Origin: Gammaproteobacteria bacterium
Lineage (GTDB): Bacteria > Pseudomonadota > Gammaproteobacteria > SZUA-229
NCBI GenBank assembly: GCA_011321985.1
Contig: DROB01000016.1
Coordinates: forward strand, 1-19,236
Direction of reading: 5' to 3'
DNA length: 19,236 bases
The translations under genes were made by a program, and so were the position numbers. Below the pieces are notes generated by a model. That model worked only from the letters and a program-made list of their open reading frames with translations, was not told the origin of the DNA and ran no database searches. Positions 1-8,339 of the stretch are shown piece after piece. Each line of letters starts with the position of its first letter. Positions within the stretch are counted from its first letter, which is position 1.

Positions 1-1
1 T

Positions 2-43
2 ACCGAACATATCGACTGGGCATTAGAACAGCATCAGCCTTAA
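2..43 (+). CDS. Possible C-terminal end of an upstream gene (partial)
   Basis: One reading frame is open from base 2 to a TAA stop at 41-43 and reads TEHIDWALEQHQP. The composition is plausible for a real protein end, and no gene on the other strand competes here. Thirteen residues are too few to identify a family. The gene, if real, lies upstream of the window and converges on pgi. This is an inference from an open frame only. Confidence 0.3.
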   Translation, partial: TEHIDWALEQHQP

Positions 44-141
44 CTCGATCTTTAACTTATCTAAACGGTGGCTATCGGACATTAGTGGGTGCTTTGGCCT
101 GGTTGTGAACAGGTAATTCGTGCGTTTAATTTAGCCTCTGT

Positions 142-202
142 TCGCGGAATAAATTCCGCTCCTACAGGTTCACCGCCACAAGGAGCGGTTTGCAAACCGC
201 GA
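142..202. repeat. BIME/REP-like inverted pair of palindromes, copy 1
   Basis: The left arm at 142-166 reads TCGCGGAATAAATTCCGC followed by TCCTACA. The right arm at 181-202 is its inverted counterpart, with reverse complement TCGCGGTTTGCAAACCGC followed by TCCT. Each arm is also a palindrome on its own: GCGGAAT/ATTCCGC on the left, and the perfect GCGGTTTGCAAACCGC on the right. Two inverted short palindromes in an intergenic gap is the arrangement of bacterial interspersed mosaic elements. A second related copy lies at 14706-14772. It sits downstream of pgi and of the possible upstream gene. Confidence 0.7.
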
Positions 203-268
203 TGTCTCGAGACCAGCACCAGACCCAATAAAAAAGCAACTGCTATTTAACAAATGACACGCCCACCA

Positions 269-1930
269 TCAATCAGAAAAATTCAGCTTCATACTATAAT
301 CGATCAGGCTGTTGGTCGAATCATCATAGCGTGACACATCCGTTCGAGCATGCAAGGTATTCTGGATATCTGCCGCCAGCTGCTTGCCGTATTCAACACC
401 CCATTGATCGAAAGAATTTATGTTCCATATCACACCCTGAACAAAAACCTTGTGCTCATACATCGCCAACAGAGCACCCAGCGTCCTGGGATCAAGGTTC
501 TTGAAGACAATGGAATTAGTCGGTTTGTTGCCTTCGAATATCTTATGCGGCAGGACATCTTCGATCTTTTCTTCTGTGACTCCCTGCGCTTCCAGTTCGC
601 TGCGTGCTTCAGCTTCTGTCTTACCTTTCATCAGCGCACGGGTCTGTGCCAAAAAATTCGCCAGTAGCACACAGTGTTGATCGCCCAACGGGTTTCGGGT
701 CTGTGCGGGAATCAAAAAATCGGCGGGCACCGGTTTGGTCCCCTGGTGCAGTAATTGAAAGAAGGCATGCTGGCAGTTGCTACCGGTCTCACCCCAGATG
801 ATAGGCCCGGTCAGATAATCTACACGTTCACCCTGACGGTTGATGGTCTTACCGTTACTCTCCATATCCAGCTGCTGCAGATAAGCAGGCAAGCGACGCA
901 GATACTGGTTGTACGCCATGACGGCATGACTCTGCGCATCGAAGAAATTGTTATACCAGATTCCGAGCAGTGCCAGGATAACCGGCATATTTTTTTCTAT
1001 CGGCACCGATTTAAAGTGCATATCCATGGCATGCGCACCATCGAGCAAGGCTTCGAAGTGATCCATACCCAGATAGAGTGCTATCGGCAAGCCGATGGCC
1101 GACCATAACGAATAGCGCCCACCGACCCAGTCCCAGAACTCGAACATGTTCTCTTCCAGTATGCCAAATTCTGCCGCAGCCTGTTTATTGGCCGTGACTG
1201 CGACAAAATGCCGCGCCACGGCTTTTTCATTACCGGTTAACTCGACGAACCACTTACGCGCACTCTGTGCATTTAACAGGGTTTCCTGTGTGGTAAATGT
1301 TTTTGATGAGACGATGAACAGGGTCGATTCCGGTTCGACAAATTTTAGTATTTCGGTCAGATGGGTAGGGTCGATATTAGATACGAAATGTACGTTCATG
1401 CCACGTTGTGCATAAGGCTTCATCGAGTCACAGACGACGTGCGGCCCCAGATCAGAACCACCTATGCCTATGTTGATAACATCTTTTATCAGCCGTCCGG
1501 TATATCCCCGTAGATGCCCGCCGCGTACCCGCTCGGTAAAATACCGGATCTGTGCCAGCACCCGATTAATTTTCGGCATCACATTTTCGCCATCGACATA
1601 AACCGGCGTGTTGCTGCGGTTTCTCAGTGCGGTATGTAACACCGGACGAAATTCAGAGATATTGATCGGCTCACCGGAAAACATCTGATCCCGCCAGCCT
1701 TCGATATCGACTTCTCTGGCCAGGTCACACAGCAGTTTGAACGTCTCGTCATTGATCCGGTTCTTGGAAAAATCCAGCAGGATATCATCCATCTGAGTAC
1801 TGAACTTTCTAAAACGCTGGCCTGCCTCCTTTTCTTCCTGCGCAAAAAGATCACGCATATGAACATCTTTTATCTGTTCAAAATGGGCTTCAAGTGCCTT
1901 CCATGAGGCTAGTTCCGTCAACTTCGGCAT
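269..1930 (-). CDS. pgi: Glucose-6-phosphate isomerase
   Basis: Interconverts glucose-6-phosphate and fructose-6-phosphate in the cytoplasm, in glycolysis and gluconeogenesis. The 553-residue product has the normal length of the bacterial long-form enzyme. Visible family motifs are the phosphate-binding IGIGGSDLGP near residue 154, the first PGI signature VGGRYSLWSAIGL at 269-281, and the second signature SFDQWGVEYGK ending at 516. Expected active-site residues are present: Arg272, Glu357 in MESNGK, His388 in GSNCQHAF and Lys516. The N-terminus (MPKLTELASWKALEAH) aligns with what is usual for the family, which supports this ATG, although there is no clear Shine-Dalgarno sequence. The gene is divergent from ppc across 229 nt. 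Only a weak hairpin with a T6 run is seen after the stop. Confidence 0.97.
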   Translation of the reverse strand: MPKLTELASWKALEAHFEQIKDVHMRDLFAQEEKEAGQRFRKFSTQMDDILLDFSKNRINDETFKLLCDLAREVDIEGWRDQMFSGEPINISEFRPVLHTALRNRSNTPVYVDGENVMPKINRVLAQIRYFTERVRGGHLRGYTGRLIKDVINIGIGGSDLGPHVVCDSMKPYAQRGMNVHFVSNIDPTHLTEILKFVEPESTLFIVSSKTFTTQETLLNAQSARKWFVELTGNEKAVARHFVAVTANKQAAAEFGILEENMFEFWDWVGGRYSLWSAIGLPIALYLGMDHFEALLDGAHAMDMHFKSVPIEKNMPVILALLGIWYNNFFDAQSHAVMAYNQYLRRLPAYLQQLDMESNGKTINRQGERVDYLTGPIIWGETGSNCQHAFFQLLHQGTKPVPADFLIPAQTRNPLGDQHCVLLANFLAQTRALMKGKTEAEARSELEAQGVTEEKIEDVLPHKIFEGNKPTNSIVFKNLDPRTLGALLAMYEHKVFVQGVIWNINSFDQWGVEYGKQLAADIQNTLHARTDVSRYDDSTNSLIDYSMKLNFSD

Positions 1931-2107
1931 AGTATCAACATTTTATCGTCTTATTGCTATGTAAGGCTAGTTCAAAACTGGGAATACACCAGCCTGTACC
2001 GGCTTATTATGGAGCATTATGTTCCGGGCAATGTTATCCAACCACGAATACACTCATGATAAAGGATGCAGGCAGCTCGCCATGTATCAGTAAATCCTTA
2101 AATACGT

Positions 2108-2113
2108 TATAAT
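2108..2113 (+). promoter_or_regulatory. Candidate -10 element of ppc promoter
   Basis: A perfect TATAAT lies 46 nt before the ppc start codon, inside the 229-nt gap shared with the divergent pgi gene. No good -35 hexamer is visible 16-18 nt upstream (the 17-nt position reads TATCAG), so the promoter would depend on its -10 element or on an activator. Confidence 0.4.
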
Positions 2114-2159
2114 TATCCGCTCACTCAACATTAATGTAGCCAATCTTTGGCCTGCCAGC

Positions 2160-5042
2160 ATGCCATCACAGCTTATGAATGATATCGCCATCTCTGCCGA
2201 AAACAATCTGGATACCGAACACAAACTCGCCGGCCTACTGAATACCGCGACCACCGATAAGCAACTACGGGCCAGGGTGAAATTATTCGGCAACCTGCTA
2301 GGTAACGTCCTGCTCTCCAATGCCGGCGCAAAGGTGTACAACGCGGTCGAGAAACTTCGCCAGGGCTTTATCGAATTACACCGCGAAGAAGACGCATTAA
2401 AAAGAGAACGTCTGATGTCGCTCATCGCCTCACTGGATGAGGAAACGCTCACCCAGGTAGTACGTGCATTCAGCACCTATTTCAGCCTGGTAAACGTCGC
2501 TGAAGAAGCCTCTCAACTGCAACTCCGACGCAGACAGATACGTAAGGGTGGAGAACTCTGGATCGGTTCATTCGACTCCGCATTACGTGACCTGGTCGAT
2601 ATGAACATGTCGGCAGAACGCCTGCAAACTCTGCTGGATCACATGGCCTATATCCCGGTAATCACCGCCCATCCCACCGAAGCTAAACGCCGCAGCATCC
2701 TGTACGCCTTACGCCGCATTTTTTTGACCAATGAAAAATTGAATGATACCCGCCTGGGAAAAATACAACGACAGAAAGTAATCGACGAGTTGGAGACACA
2801 GATCCATATCCTGTGGCGTACCGACGAGGTCCGTGAAAACCGACCCCAGGTCCGGGATGAGATCAAAAACGGTTTATACTACTTTAAAGAGAGCCTGTTT
2901 GAAGCCGTGCCCATGGTGTACCAGAACATGGAAGAGCGGTTACGTGACCACTACCCGAATGCACAGATTACCGTACCAAGCTTTCTGAAGTTCGGATCAT
3001 GGATCGGTGGTGACCGCGACGGCAACCCGAATGTCACCCCGGAAACCACCCAGCTTGCTCTGCGACTCCAGTCCCGTACTTCATTGCAGGAATACATCAA
3101 ACGCTTGAACACTGTTTTTAAACATCTGACGCATTCCGATCAGTTCTGTACACCGAGCAGCGATTTCAGCGCCAGCCTGGAAAGAGATGAAGACCTGCGA
3201 TTTGATGTTTTTGTCAATAATCCGCTTTCCTATCAGCATTCACCCTACCAGCGAAAGCTGGCTTTCATGCGTTTTCGACTACAGCAAAACCTGGATAAAA
3301 CACGCGCACTTATCGCTGACAGCGATGCTGATATCAGTCCGTATGTCCATGCCTATAAATCAGAGGATACTTTCTTACACGACCTAATACTCATCCGTGA
3401 CTCTCTGTACAGCCACGATGACCAGAAGATCGCTGACCTCGCCATAAAAGATCTGATCCGACTGGTCGAATCATTCGGCTTTTATCTGATGCACCTGGAT
3501 GTTCGCCAGGAATCAACTCGTCACAGTGATGCGGTTGCTGCCATCTTAAAACTGGATGGCACTCAACAAAATTATGGAGAACTGGATGAAACCGCGAGGA
3601 TAAAGCTGCTCTCTGAGCTCATTCAGGATCAATGCGATAACATCGAGTTTGACCCATCACAACTCGACGATACCAACAGGGAAACCCTGGAGGTCTTCGA
3701 GGTCATCGAAAAGATGCACGACGAGATAAGTTCTCGCGCATTCGGTGAATATGTGATCTCGATGACACACCAGGCGAGCCACGTCATGGAAGTCATGTTT
3801 CTCGCAACACTGGTCGGTCTTGCCGGAAAAGATGGCGATGAATGGTTCTGCAAGATTCAAATTTCACCTCTGTTCGAAACTATCGAAGATCTCAATCACA
3901 TCGAATCGGTACTGACAAACTTGTTCGATGATGATATCTATCGAGCCCTGCTATCTGCTTCAGGCAATATGCAGGAGGTCATGCTGGGGTATTCTGACTC
4001 CTGCAAGGATGGTGGTATCCTCGCCTCTTCGTGGCAGTTATTTGAAGCGCAGCAAAAAGCCATCAGTCTCGCCGACTCACATCAGATCGATTGCCGCCTG
4101 TTCCACGGACGAGGCGGCACCATCGGTCGCGGTGGCGGCCCGACCCATGAGTCCATCCTGTCACAACCCGAAGGCACGGTTCATGGTCAGATAAAATTTA
4201 CCGAACAGGGCGAGGTGTTATCCAATAAATACAGCAATCCGGAGACAGCCGTATACGAATTAACACTCGGCGTAACCGGTCTGATGCTCGCCAGCCGTTA
4301 TCAGTTACTCCCCGGTGACTCGACGGCAACCGAAGAAAACATGGCCATCATGCGCGAGATTATGACCTACGGCGAGGCCAGCTACCGCCAGTTAACCGAT
4401 CACACGGAAGGCTTCCTCGATTATTTCTATGAGGCCACACCCGTCAGTGAAATCGCGATGATGAATATCGGCTCCCGTCCTTCTCATCGAAAGAAGGGAG
4501 ACCGCTCAAAATCATCCGTCCGTGCTATCGGCTGGGTCTTCGGCTGGGCACAGGCGAGACAGACTCTACCCGCGTGGTATGGCATCGGTAGTGCATTACG
4601 TAGATGGGTAGGTGATGATGTGACACGTATGCAGAAATTGCAGGATATGTACGAACACTGGCCGTATTTTCGAGCACTGTTGAGCAATACAGAGATGGCA
4701 CTGTATAAAACAGATATTCGCACAGCAAAAGAATATGCTGAATTATGCCTGTCGCAGGAAACGGGCCGACGCATCTTTGAGATGATCCGTGATGAACATG
4801 ACCGCACCCTGGAAGTGACATTAGCGGTATCCAATATGACTCGGCTGCTGGATGACATCCCGCCATTAGCCCTGTCCCTGATGCGAAGAGACCCCTATCT
4901 GGACCCACTCAACCACATTCAGATCAAATTACTGAAACGCTACCGTGATGAGTCGCTGGATATGAAAGAGCGCGAGAAGTGGTTAAACCCCCTGTTGCGG
5001 AGCATCAATGCGATTGCGGCAGGGATGCGAAATACCGGGTAG
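2160..5042 (+). CDS. ppc: Phosphoenolpyruvate carboxylase
   Basis: Carboxylates phosphoenolpyruvate with bicarbonate to oxaloacetate, an anaplerotic reaction that refills the TCA cycle; in autotrophs it also adds to carbon assimilation. The product is 960 residues, slightly longer than the E. coli enzyme. It carries the catalytic HPTEAKRR with His171 and the glycine-rich FHGRGGTIGRGGGPTH at 648-663. Further conserved blocks are SNKYSNPETAVYEL, the MNIGSRPSHRK region, and the C-terminal GMRNTG, the usual PEPC end that contributes to the active and allosteric sites. The ATG at 2160 is used here; a second in-frame ATG at 2175 (MNDIAISAENN) is equally possible because neither has a strong ribosome binding site. 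The gene stands alone, and no convincing terminator follows it. Confidence 0.97.
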   Translation: MPSQLMNDIAISAENNLDTEHKLAGLLNTATTDKQLRARVKLFGNLLGNVLLSNAGAKVYNAVEKLRQGFIELHREEDALKRERLMSLIASLDEETLTQVVRAFSTYFSLVNVAEEASQLQLRRRQIRKGGELWIGSFDSALRDLVDMNMSAERLQTLLDHMAYIPVITAHPTEAKRRSILYALRRIFLTNEKLNDTRLGKIQRQKVIDELETQIHILWRTDEVRENRPQVRDEIKNGLYYFKESLFEAVPMVYQNMEERLRDHYPNAQITVPSFLKFGSWIGGDRDGNPNVTPETTQLALRLQSRTSLQEYIKRLNTVFKHLTHSDQFCTPSSDFSASLERDEDLRFDVFVNNPLSYQHSPYQRKLAFMRFRLQQNLDKTRALIADSDADISPYVHAYKSEDTFLHDLILIRDSLYSHDDQKIADLAIKDLIRLVESFGFYLMHLDVRQESTRHSDAVAAILKLDGTQQNYGELDETARIKLLSELIQDQCDNIEFDPSQLDDTNRETLEVFEVIEKMHDEISSRAFGEYVISMTHQASHVMEVMFLATLVGLAGKDGDEWFCKIQISPLFETIEDLNHIESVLTNLFDDDIYRALLSASGNMQEVMLGYSDSCKDGGILASSWQLFEAQQKAISLADSHQIDCRLFHGRGGTIGRGGGPTHESILSQPEGTVHGQIKFTEQGEVLSNKYSNPETAVYELTLGVTGLMLASRYQLLPGDSTATEENMAIMREIMTYGEASYRQLTDHTEGFLDYFYEATPVSEIAMMNIGSRPSHRKKGDRSKSSVRAIGWVFGWAQARQTLPAWYGIGSALRRWVGDDVTRMQKLQDMYEHWPYFRALLSNTEMALYKTDIRTAKEYAELCLSQETGRRIFEMIRDEHDRTLEVTLAVSNMTRLLDDIPPLALSLMRRDPYLDPLNHIQIKLLKRYRDESLDMKEREKWLNPLLRSINAIAAGMRNTG

Positions 5043-5142
5043 TACATATATCGACACAGTAGAAGTCGGGCTCCTCGCCTCGATATGGCTATTTCTGATT
5101 GGTGCCCGTCACCTTGTCCGGTTTTAGCAAACGCATAACTAC

Positions 5143-5156
5143 ATGACATAAATCAA
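5143..5156. promoter_or_regulatory. FNR-like half-conserved palindrome
   Basis: The bottom strand reads TTGATTTATGTCAT, which matches 8 of 10 defined positions of the FNR/Anr consensus TTGAT-N4-ATCAA. It is centred about 41 nt before the start codon at 5191, with a TAACAT -10-like hexamer at 5179-5184. That spacing would put transcription start at or next to the start codon, so either the transcript is nearly leaderless or the match is accidental. Low certainty. Confidence 0.3.
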
Positions 5157-5190
5157 GTGAACACCCCGTTATCACTACTAACATGATGCG

Positions 5191-5592
5191 ATGAATACGT
5201 TAACGATAATCGTGGGTGGCATACTCGGCCTTTTATTTTCAGGATTTATTATTTTCCTGTTCTATACCATTATGAAGAACCTGATCAATGGCAGGAAATT
5301 TCATCATTCACTGGAACAGCAATTTAATAAATTACGACTGAGCAATATGCTTGCCGCGCTGGGCATCAACAAAACAAGGTATCTCTACCAGACCCGGGTA
5401 CAGGACATCCAGCAACAGATGGATAACTGTTCCAACTGTGAGAACATCGATGAGTGTGATGAAAGGTTGTCTGACTCAGACCTCGATATCTCGACGATCG
5501 ATTTTTGCAACAATGAAGCCGAACTGATAGAAATAAAGCAGCAACAAATCAGAAAACAGTCCGAAAATGACCAGGCAGAGAGCGACAGGTAG
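5191..5592 (+). CDS. Small membrane protein with DUF6455-like Cys cluster
   Basis: The 133-residue protein begins with one hydrophobic segment (about residues 4-27), predicted as a membrane anchor with the rest in the cytoplasm. The following part has the arrangement LGINKTRYLYQTR, then CSNCENIDEC, then DFCNNEAEL. That is two close Cys, a third Cys five residues later and a Cys-Asn pair about 20 residues further on. This order (LGI, CxxC, C, then CxNxxxL) matches my recollection of the small DUF6455 family, whose function is unknown. Four Cys could bind a metal, but that is inference. It lies downstream of ppc on the same strand after 148 nt and has no clear operon partner. The C-terminus is polar and Gln/Glu-rich. 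Family assignment is moderate; a real gene is likely. Confidence 0.7.
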   Translation: MNTLTIIVGGILGLLFSGFIIFLFYTIMKNLINGRKFHHSLEQQFNKLRLSNMLAALGINKTRYLYQTRVQDIQQQMDNCSNCENIDECDERLSDSDLDISTIDFCNNEAELIEIKQQQIRKQSENDQAESDR

Positions 5593-5909
5593 AAACCTGC
5601 CAGAAACAGGGAGCAGGAAACATGTCCACCCGCTCATTCATGTCCTGACCGGCGCAAGCGGACAGGGTATGACTGGTGGCGAGAGAAGCCCCTGGTTATG
5701 GCCATCGACGGCAGGGAAGCCATCATGAGCCTGCAGGGATGTATTTACGGCGCATCTCAAACAGGGACCCTCGTTTACACAAAATTTGCGTCAAGCCGCG
5801 GGAATGACTCCATAGAGATTAGAATTCTGTCGTTTTTTTAAAACCACAGGGCGACTTCTACTCGACAGGTGCCTGAAAGCCCCTCCCTCTGCGCCCGTTC
5901 GACAAAGCC
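5593..5909. other. 317-nt non-coding stretch with a structured element
   Basis: No credible gene was found on either strand; the ATG frames here end after fewer than 20 codons. A hairpin-forming segment lies at about 5703-5740, with CATC...GGCAGG pairing to CCTGC...GATG. It is followed by ATGTATTTACGGCGCATCTCA, split here as ATGTATTTAC at 5739-5748 and GGCGCATCTCA after it. A similar core, TGTATTTACAGCG, appears at 10213-10225. The segment may be a decayed copy of a dispersed intergenic repeat. No T-rich intrinsic terminator is evident for either flanking convergent gene. Confidence 0.45.
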
Positions 5910-6353
5910 CTAATTCTGTGCCGCAGCACTCTCATCCAGGTGGTGAATATTCGCATTCGGGGTTTCTTTCTGGTGCTCGATCAACTTTTTTGCCTTCACG
6001 TTATGCAGCATGGTGCCATTGATCTCTGCACCACTGGCCATTTCGAGCAGGTTGTATTCCACATTACCGGAAATACGAGCATGCGCTGATAACTCCAGTT
6101 TCTCGCTGGCATACACGTTGCCTTCCACTTCTCCGTTGATCACCGCATAGGCTACATGCACATCACCTTCTACACGGCCACGATCACTGATGACCAGCAC
6201 GGTGCCTTCAACGGCATCAGCTGTGCTCACATTGCCGACGATTTTGCCATCGAGATGAAGCCCACCCTGAAATTTAATGTCACCTGTTACTTCTACACCC
6301 TGTCCGACCAATGTATCGATCTTTGATGATTTAATCTTTTTACTGCCAAACAT
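5910..6353 (-). CDS. Bactofilin family cytoskeletal protein
   Basis: Bactofilins polymerise without nucleotide into beta-helical filaments and often act as scaffolds for cell-wall or envelope enzymes. The 147-residue protein has a short N-terminal tail (MFGSKKIKSSKIDTLVG), a central repetitive domain rich in Gly, Val and Ile (VTGDIKFQGGLHLDGKIVGN, then GRVEGDVHVAYAVINGEVEG and GNVYASEKLELSAHARISGN), and a polar C-terminal tail ending ESAAAQN. This is the normal bactofilin layout. A longer frame opens 11 codons upstream but would overlap the preceding gene. The ATG at 6353, two bases after that gene's stop, fits the family and suggests translational coupling. It is the last gene of the argC cluster. 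Confidence 0.93.
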   Translation of the reverse strand: MFGSKKIKSSKIDTLVGQGVEVTGDIKFQGGLHLDGKIVGNVSTADAVEGTVLVISDRGRVEGDVHVAYAVINGEVEGNVYASEKLELSAHARISGNVEYNLLEMASGAEINGTMLHNVKAKKLIEHQKETPNANIHHLDESAAAQN

Positions 6354-6355
6354 AA

Positions 6356-7087
6356 TCAAGCCCCGCCAGCGGTCAAATCTGACCACGCAAATTGTTCATC
6401 GATGGCTTTGATCTTACCTGCTTTCGGTGTCACTTTAACGCGGACAACATCCGGTAAAAATGAGGCTGGCAAGGTCATCACCCCTTCGAAATTCTGAAAA
6501 TACTTAAATCCGAATTTCATTGGCTTTTTGGTATCATTTGAGACTTCCGATAACTTTAAAGTAACCGGCTGTCCTTTGTTTACTCCTTCGATACTGACAT
6601 CCATCGTACCGCGAGCAAAACGGTCATTCCGGCCTCGCTGGCTAACCATTATCTTGTAATGGTAACCTCCCTCTTCGTTCTGTTTTATCTGTATCGTCTG
6701 AATCGCGATCGAGCGGTTACCCTGCTCCGGTGCCACGATGCTCTTATAAAAAGATAACTCTTTTCTAAGCTCCAGGGCTTCATTTTGTACCTGCGCCAGC
6801 GTTTCTTTTAGCTGCACTGAAGCATCGTCATCAATTCGACTATTACGTTCAAGCATAGTCGCTCGTCGGTTACTTTCAATGATTTCGGCCTGAGATTCTT
6901 CTAATTGTGCCTGCAGTTGTTCTATATAGGCATCTGAGTCAGAACTGTTGTAACCGGCAACACTACGCCCATATTCAAAACTGAACCACACTAGCAGCAC
7001 GATTATACAGAGGATACCGAGCAGGCTGAGCAACCATAATCGCGGCTGCTGGATGGTAATGATAGTGCGTGTCTGTAATGGTTTCAT
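6356..7087 (-). CDS. DUF6776-like membrane coiled-coil protein
   Basis: The function is unknown. The 243-residue protein has a basic N-terminus (MKPLQTRTIITIQQPR), one transmembrane helix at about 17-38 and an acidic Gln/Glu-rich coiled-coil stretch at about 52-118. A beta-rich C-terminal domain runs from the FYKSIVAPE motif to the end. This matches my memory of DUF6776, a family found next to argC and bactofilin in gammaproteobacteria such as Pseudomonas. The layout suggests an inner-membrane anchor with a periplasmic domain. Bactofilin filaments are cytoplasmic, so any contact would be through the short N-terminal tail or indirectly. The gene starts 15 nt after argC ends and stops 2 nt before the bactofilin ATG. 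Confidence 0.8.
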   Translation of the reverse strand: MKPLQTRTIITIQQPRLWLLSLLGILCIIVLLVWFSFEYGRSVAGYNSSDSDAYIEQLQAQLEESQAEIIESNRRATMLERNSRIDDDASVQLKETLAQVQNEALELRKELSFYKSIVAPEQGNRSIAIQTIQIKQNEEGGYHYKIMVSQRGRNDRFARGTMDVSIEGVNKGQPVTLKLSEVSNDTKKPMKFGFKYFQNFEGVMTLPASFLPDVVRVKVTPKAGKIKAIDEQFAWSDLTAGGA

Positions 7088-7102
7088 AATAAAGTGACTG
7101 GT

Positions 7103-8137
7103 TTATGGCAGTAATGCCACCTGCTTGAGTCCCAGTGCCTCATCAAATTCAAACATGATGTTCATATTCTGCACCGCCTGTCCCGCTGCCCCTTTCACCA
7201 GATTGTCGATGACGGACGAGACCACCACCGTATCACACTGCTGCGGGCGAAAGATGGATATGCGACAGGTATTCGCCCCTTTTACCGAACGTGTTTCAGG
7301 CATGACCCCCTGATCCAGGATATCGACAAAGGGCTCCGCCGAGTAACGATCCACATACAGCTGATGCAGATCGACCGCCTCATCGGTTTTTAATCTGGCA
7401 TAGAGACTGGTCTCGATCCCACGTATCATCGGCAACAGGTGCGGAACGAACGTCAGACCGACCTCATGCGAAACGACATCGCTTAATGTCTGCCTGATCT
7501 CAGGTAGATGCCGGTGACCATCGACCGCGTACGGTTTAAAATTTTCTGCTGACTCCGCCTGTAAGGTCGCTACACTGGCACCACGACCCGCACCACTGAC
7601 ACCTGATTTAGCATCAACAATTAACCTCTGGTCATCGATCAAACCCTGTTCGATCAGTGGCAGAAAACCCAGTGTGGTAGCGGTGGGATAGCAGCCAGGG
7701 TTCGCCACGACTCTCGCCGTTTTAATGGCTTCACGATTGATCTCCGGCAGACCATAAACGGCTTCAGCCAGGACATCGATACAGGCGTGATCCATACCGT
7801 ACCACTGCTTCCAGACGGACGCATCTTTCAGCCTGAAGTCAGCCGCCAGATCGATAACACGGACCCTGTTCTCGACCAGCGCCGGCACCATCTTCATCGC
7901 CGTACCATTGGGAGTTGCAAAAAACACCACATCACATTCAGACAGGGTTTCGAGTTCTGGCTCGGTGAAGCAGATGTCAGTAAAACCACGCAGGTTTGGA
8001 AACAGATCAGCCACTCTATTGCCTGACTCCGAACGCGAAGTCACATATTTTAAACTTACCTCAGGATGCATCACCAACAGGCGCAATAATTCCGCTCCGG
8101 TATAACCGGTCCCACCCACAACACCTACCGCTAACAT
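7103..8137 (-). CDS. argC: N-acetyl-gamma-glutamyl-phosphate reductase
   Basis: Reduces N-acetylglutamyl-5-phosphate to the semialdehyde with NADPH, the third step of arginine synthesis, in the cytoplasm. The 344-residue length is normal for the type 1 enzyme. The N-terminal Rossmann motif VGVVGGTGYTGAELLRLL starts at residue 4. The catalytic Cys149 is in VANPGCYPTA, and the conserved GHRHLPE follows at 207-213. The start fits the usual family N-terminus. It is the first gene of the tight argC - DUF6776 - bactofilin cluster and is divergent from hemJ across about 200 nt. Confidence 0.97.
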   Translation of the reverse strand: MLAVGVVGGTGYTGAELLRLLVMHPEVSLKYVTSRSESGNRVADLFPNLRGFTDICFTEPELETLSECDVVFFATPNGTAMKMVPALVENRVRVIDLAADFRLKDASVWKQWYGMDHACIDVLAEAVYGLPEINREAIKTARVVANPGCYPTATTLGFLPLIEQGLIDDQRLIVDAKSGVSGAGRGASVATLQAESAENFKPYAVDGHRHLPEIRQTLSDVVSHEVGLTFVPHLLPMIRGIETSLYARLKTDEAVDLHQLYVDRYSAEPFVDILDQGVMPETRSVKGANTCRISIFRPQQCDTVVVSSVIDNLVKGAAGQAVQNMNIMFEFDEALGLKQVALLP

Positions 8138-8273
8138 CTGACACCTTCACTCATTATTTTTATCTCCATGATGGAGGGGATACTGAAAATCGTCGTCGAG
8201 GCATGATTTTTCGCCAGACAGGCTGATGCATGGCAGCATTACCGGAGAACGATTGCAGTACAATTCAACTTTC

Positions 8274-8301
8274 TTCACTGTTCACTCTTTACTATTCACT
8301 G
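8274..8301 (+). repeat. Four tandem heptamers, TTCACTN type
   Basis: The sequence reads TTCACTG, TTCACTC, TTTACTA, TTCACTG without a gap, so three units keep TTCACT and one has a single change. A further TTCACC follows shortly after. The array ends 38 nt before the hemJ start codon, in the argC-hemJ divergent gap. The period of seven is clear by eye. Confidence 0.7.
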
Positions 8302-8339
8302 TAGTATTCACCTTAATTCCTGATTATAGCGGTACTACA

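Noticed and set aside
229..247. Possible pgi terminator (AGCAGTTGCT plus T6)
   Set aside because: The stem is only four pairs with a two-base loop, too weak to call.
350..1415. Several plus-strand open frames opposite pgi
   Set aside because: All lie inside a fully conserved pgi and show no protein-like motifs.
2087..2476. Minus-strand open frame of 129 codons over the ppc start
   Set aside because: Ser/Arg-rich shadow translation of ppc with no family features; ppc is certain.
5048..5086. ATATCGA/TCGATAT inverted repeat after ppc
   Set aside because: Seven A/T-rich pairs around a 25-nt loop and no T-run, so not convincing as a terminator.
8226..8339. Longer N-terminus for HemJ
   Set aside because: The extra 38 codons cover the heptamer repeat and are not part of the family; 8340 gives the exact HemJ start.
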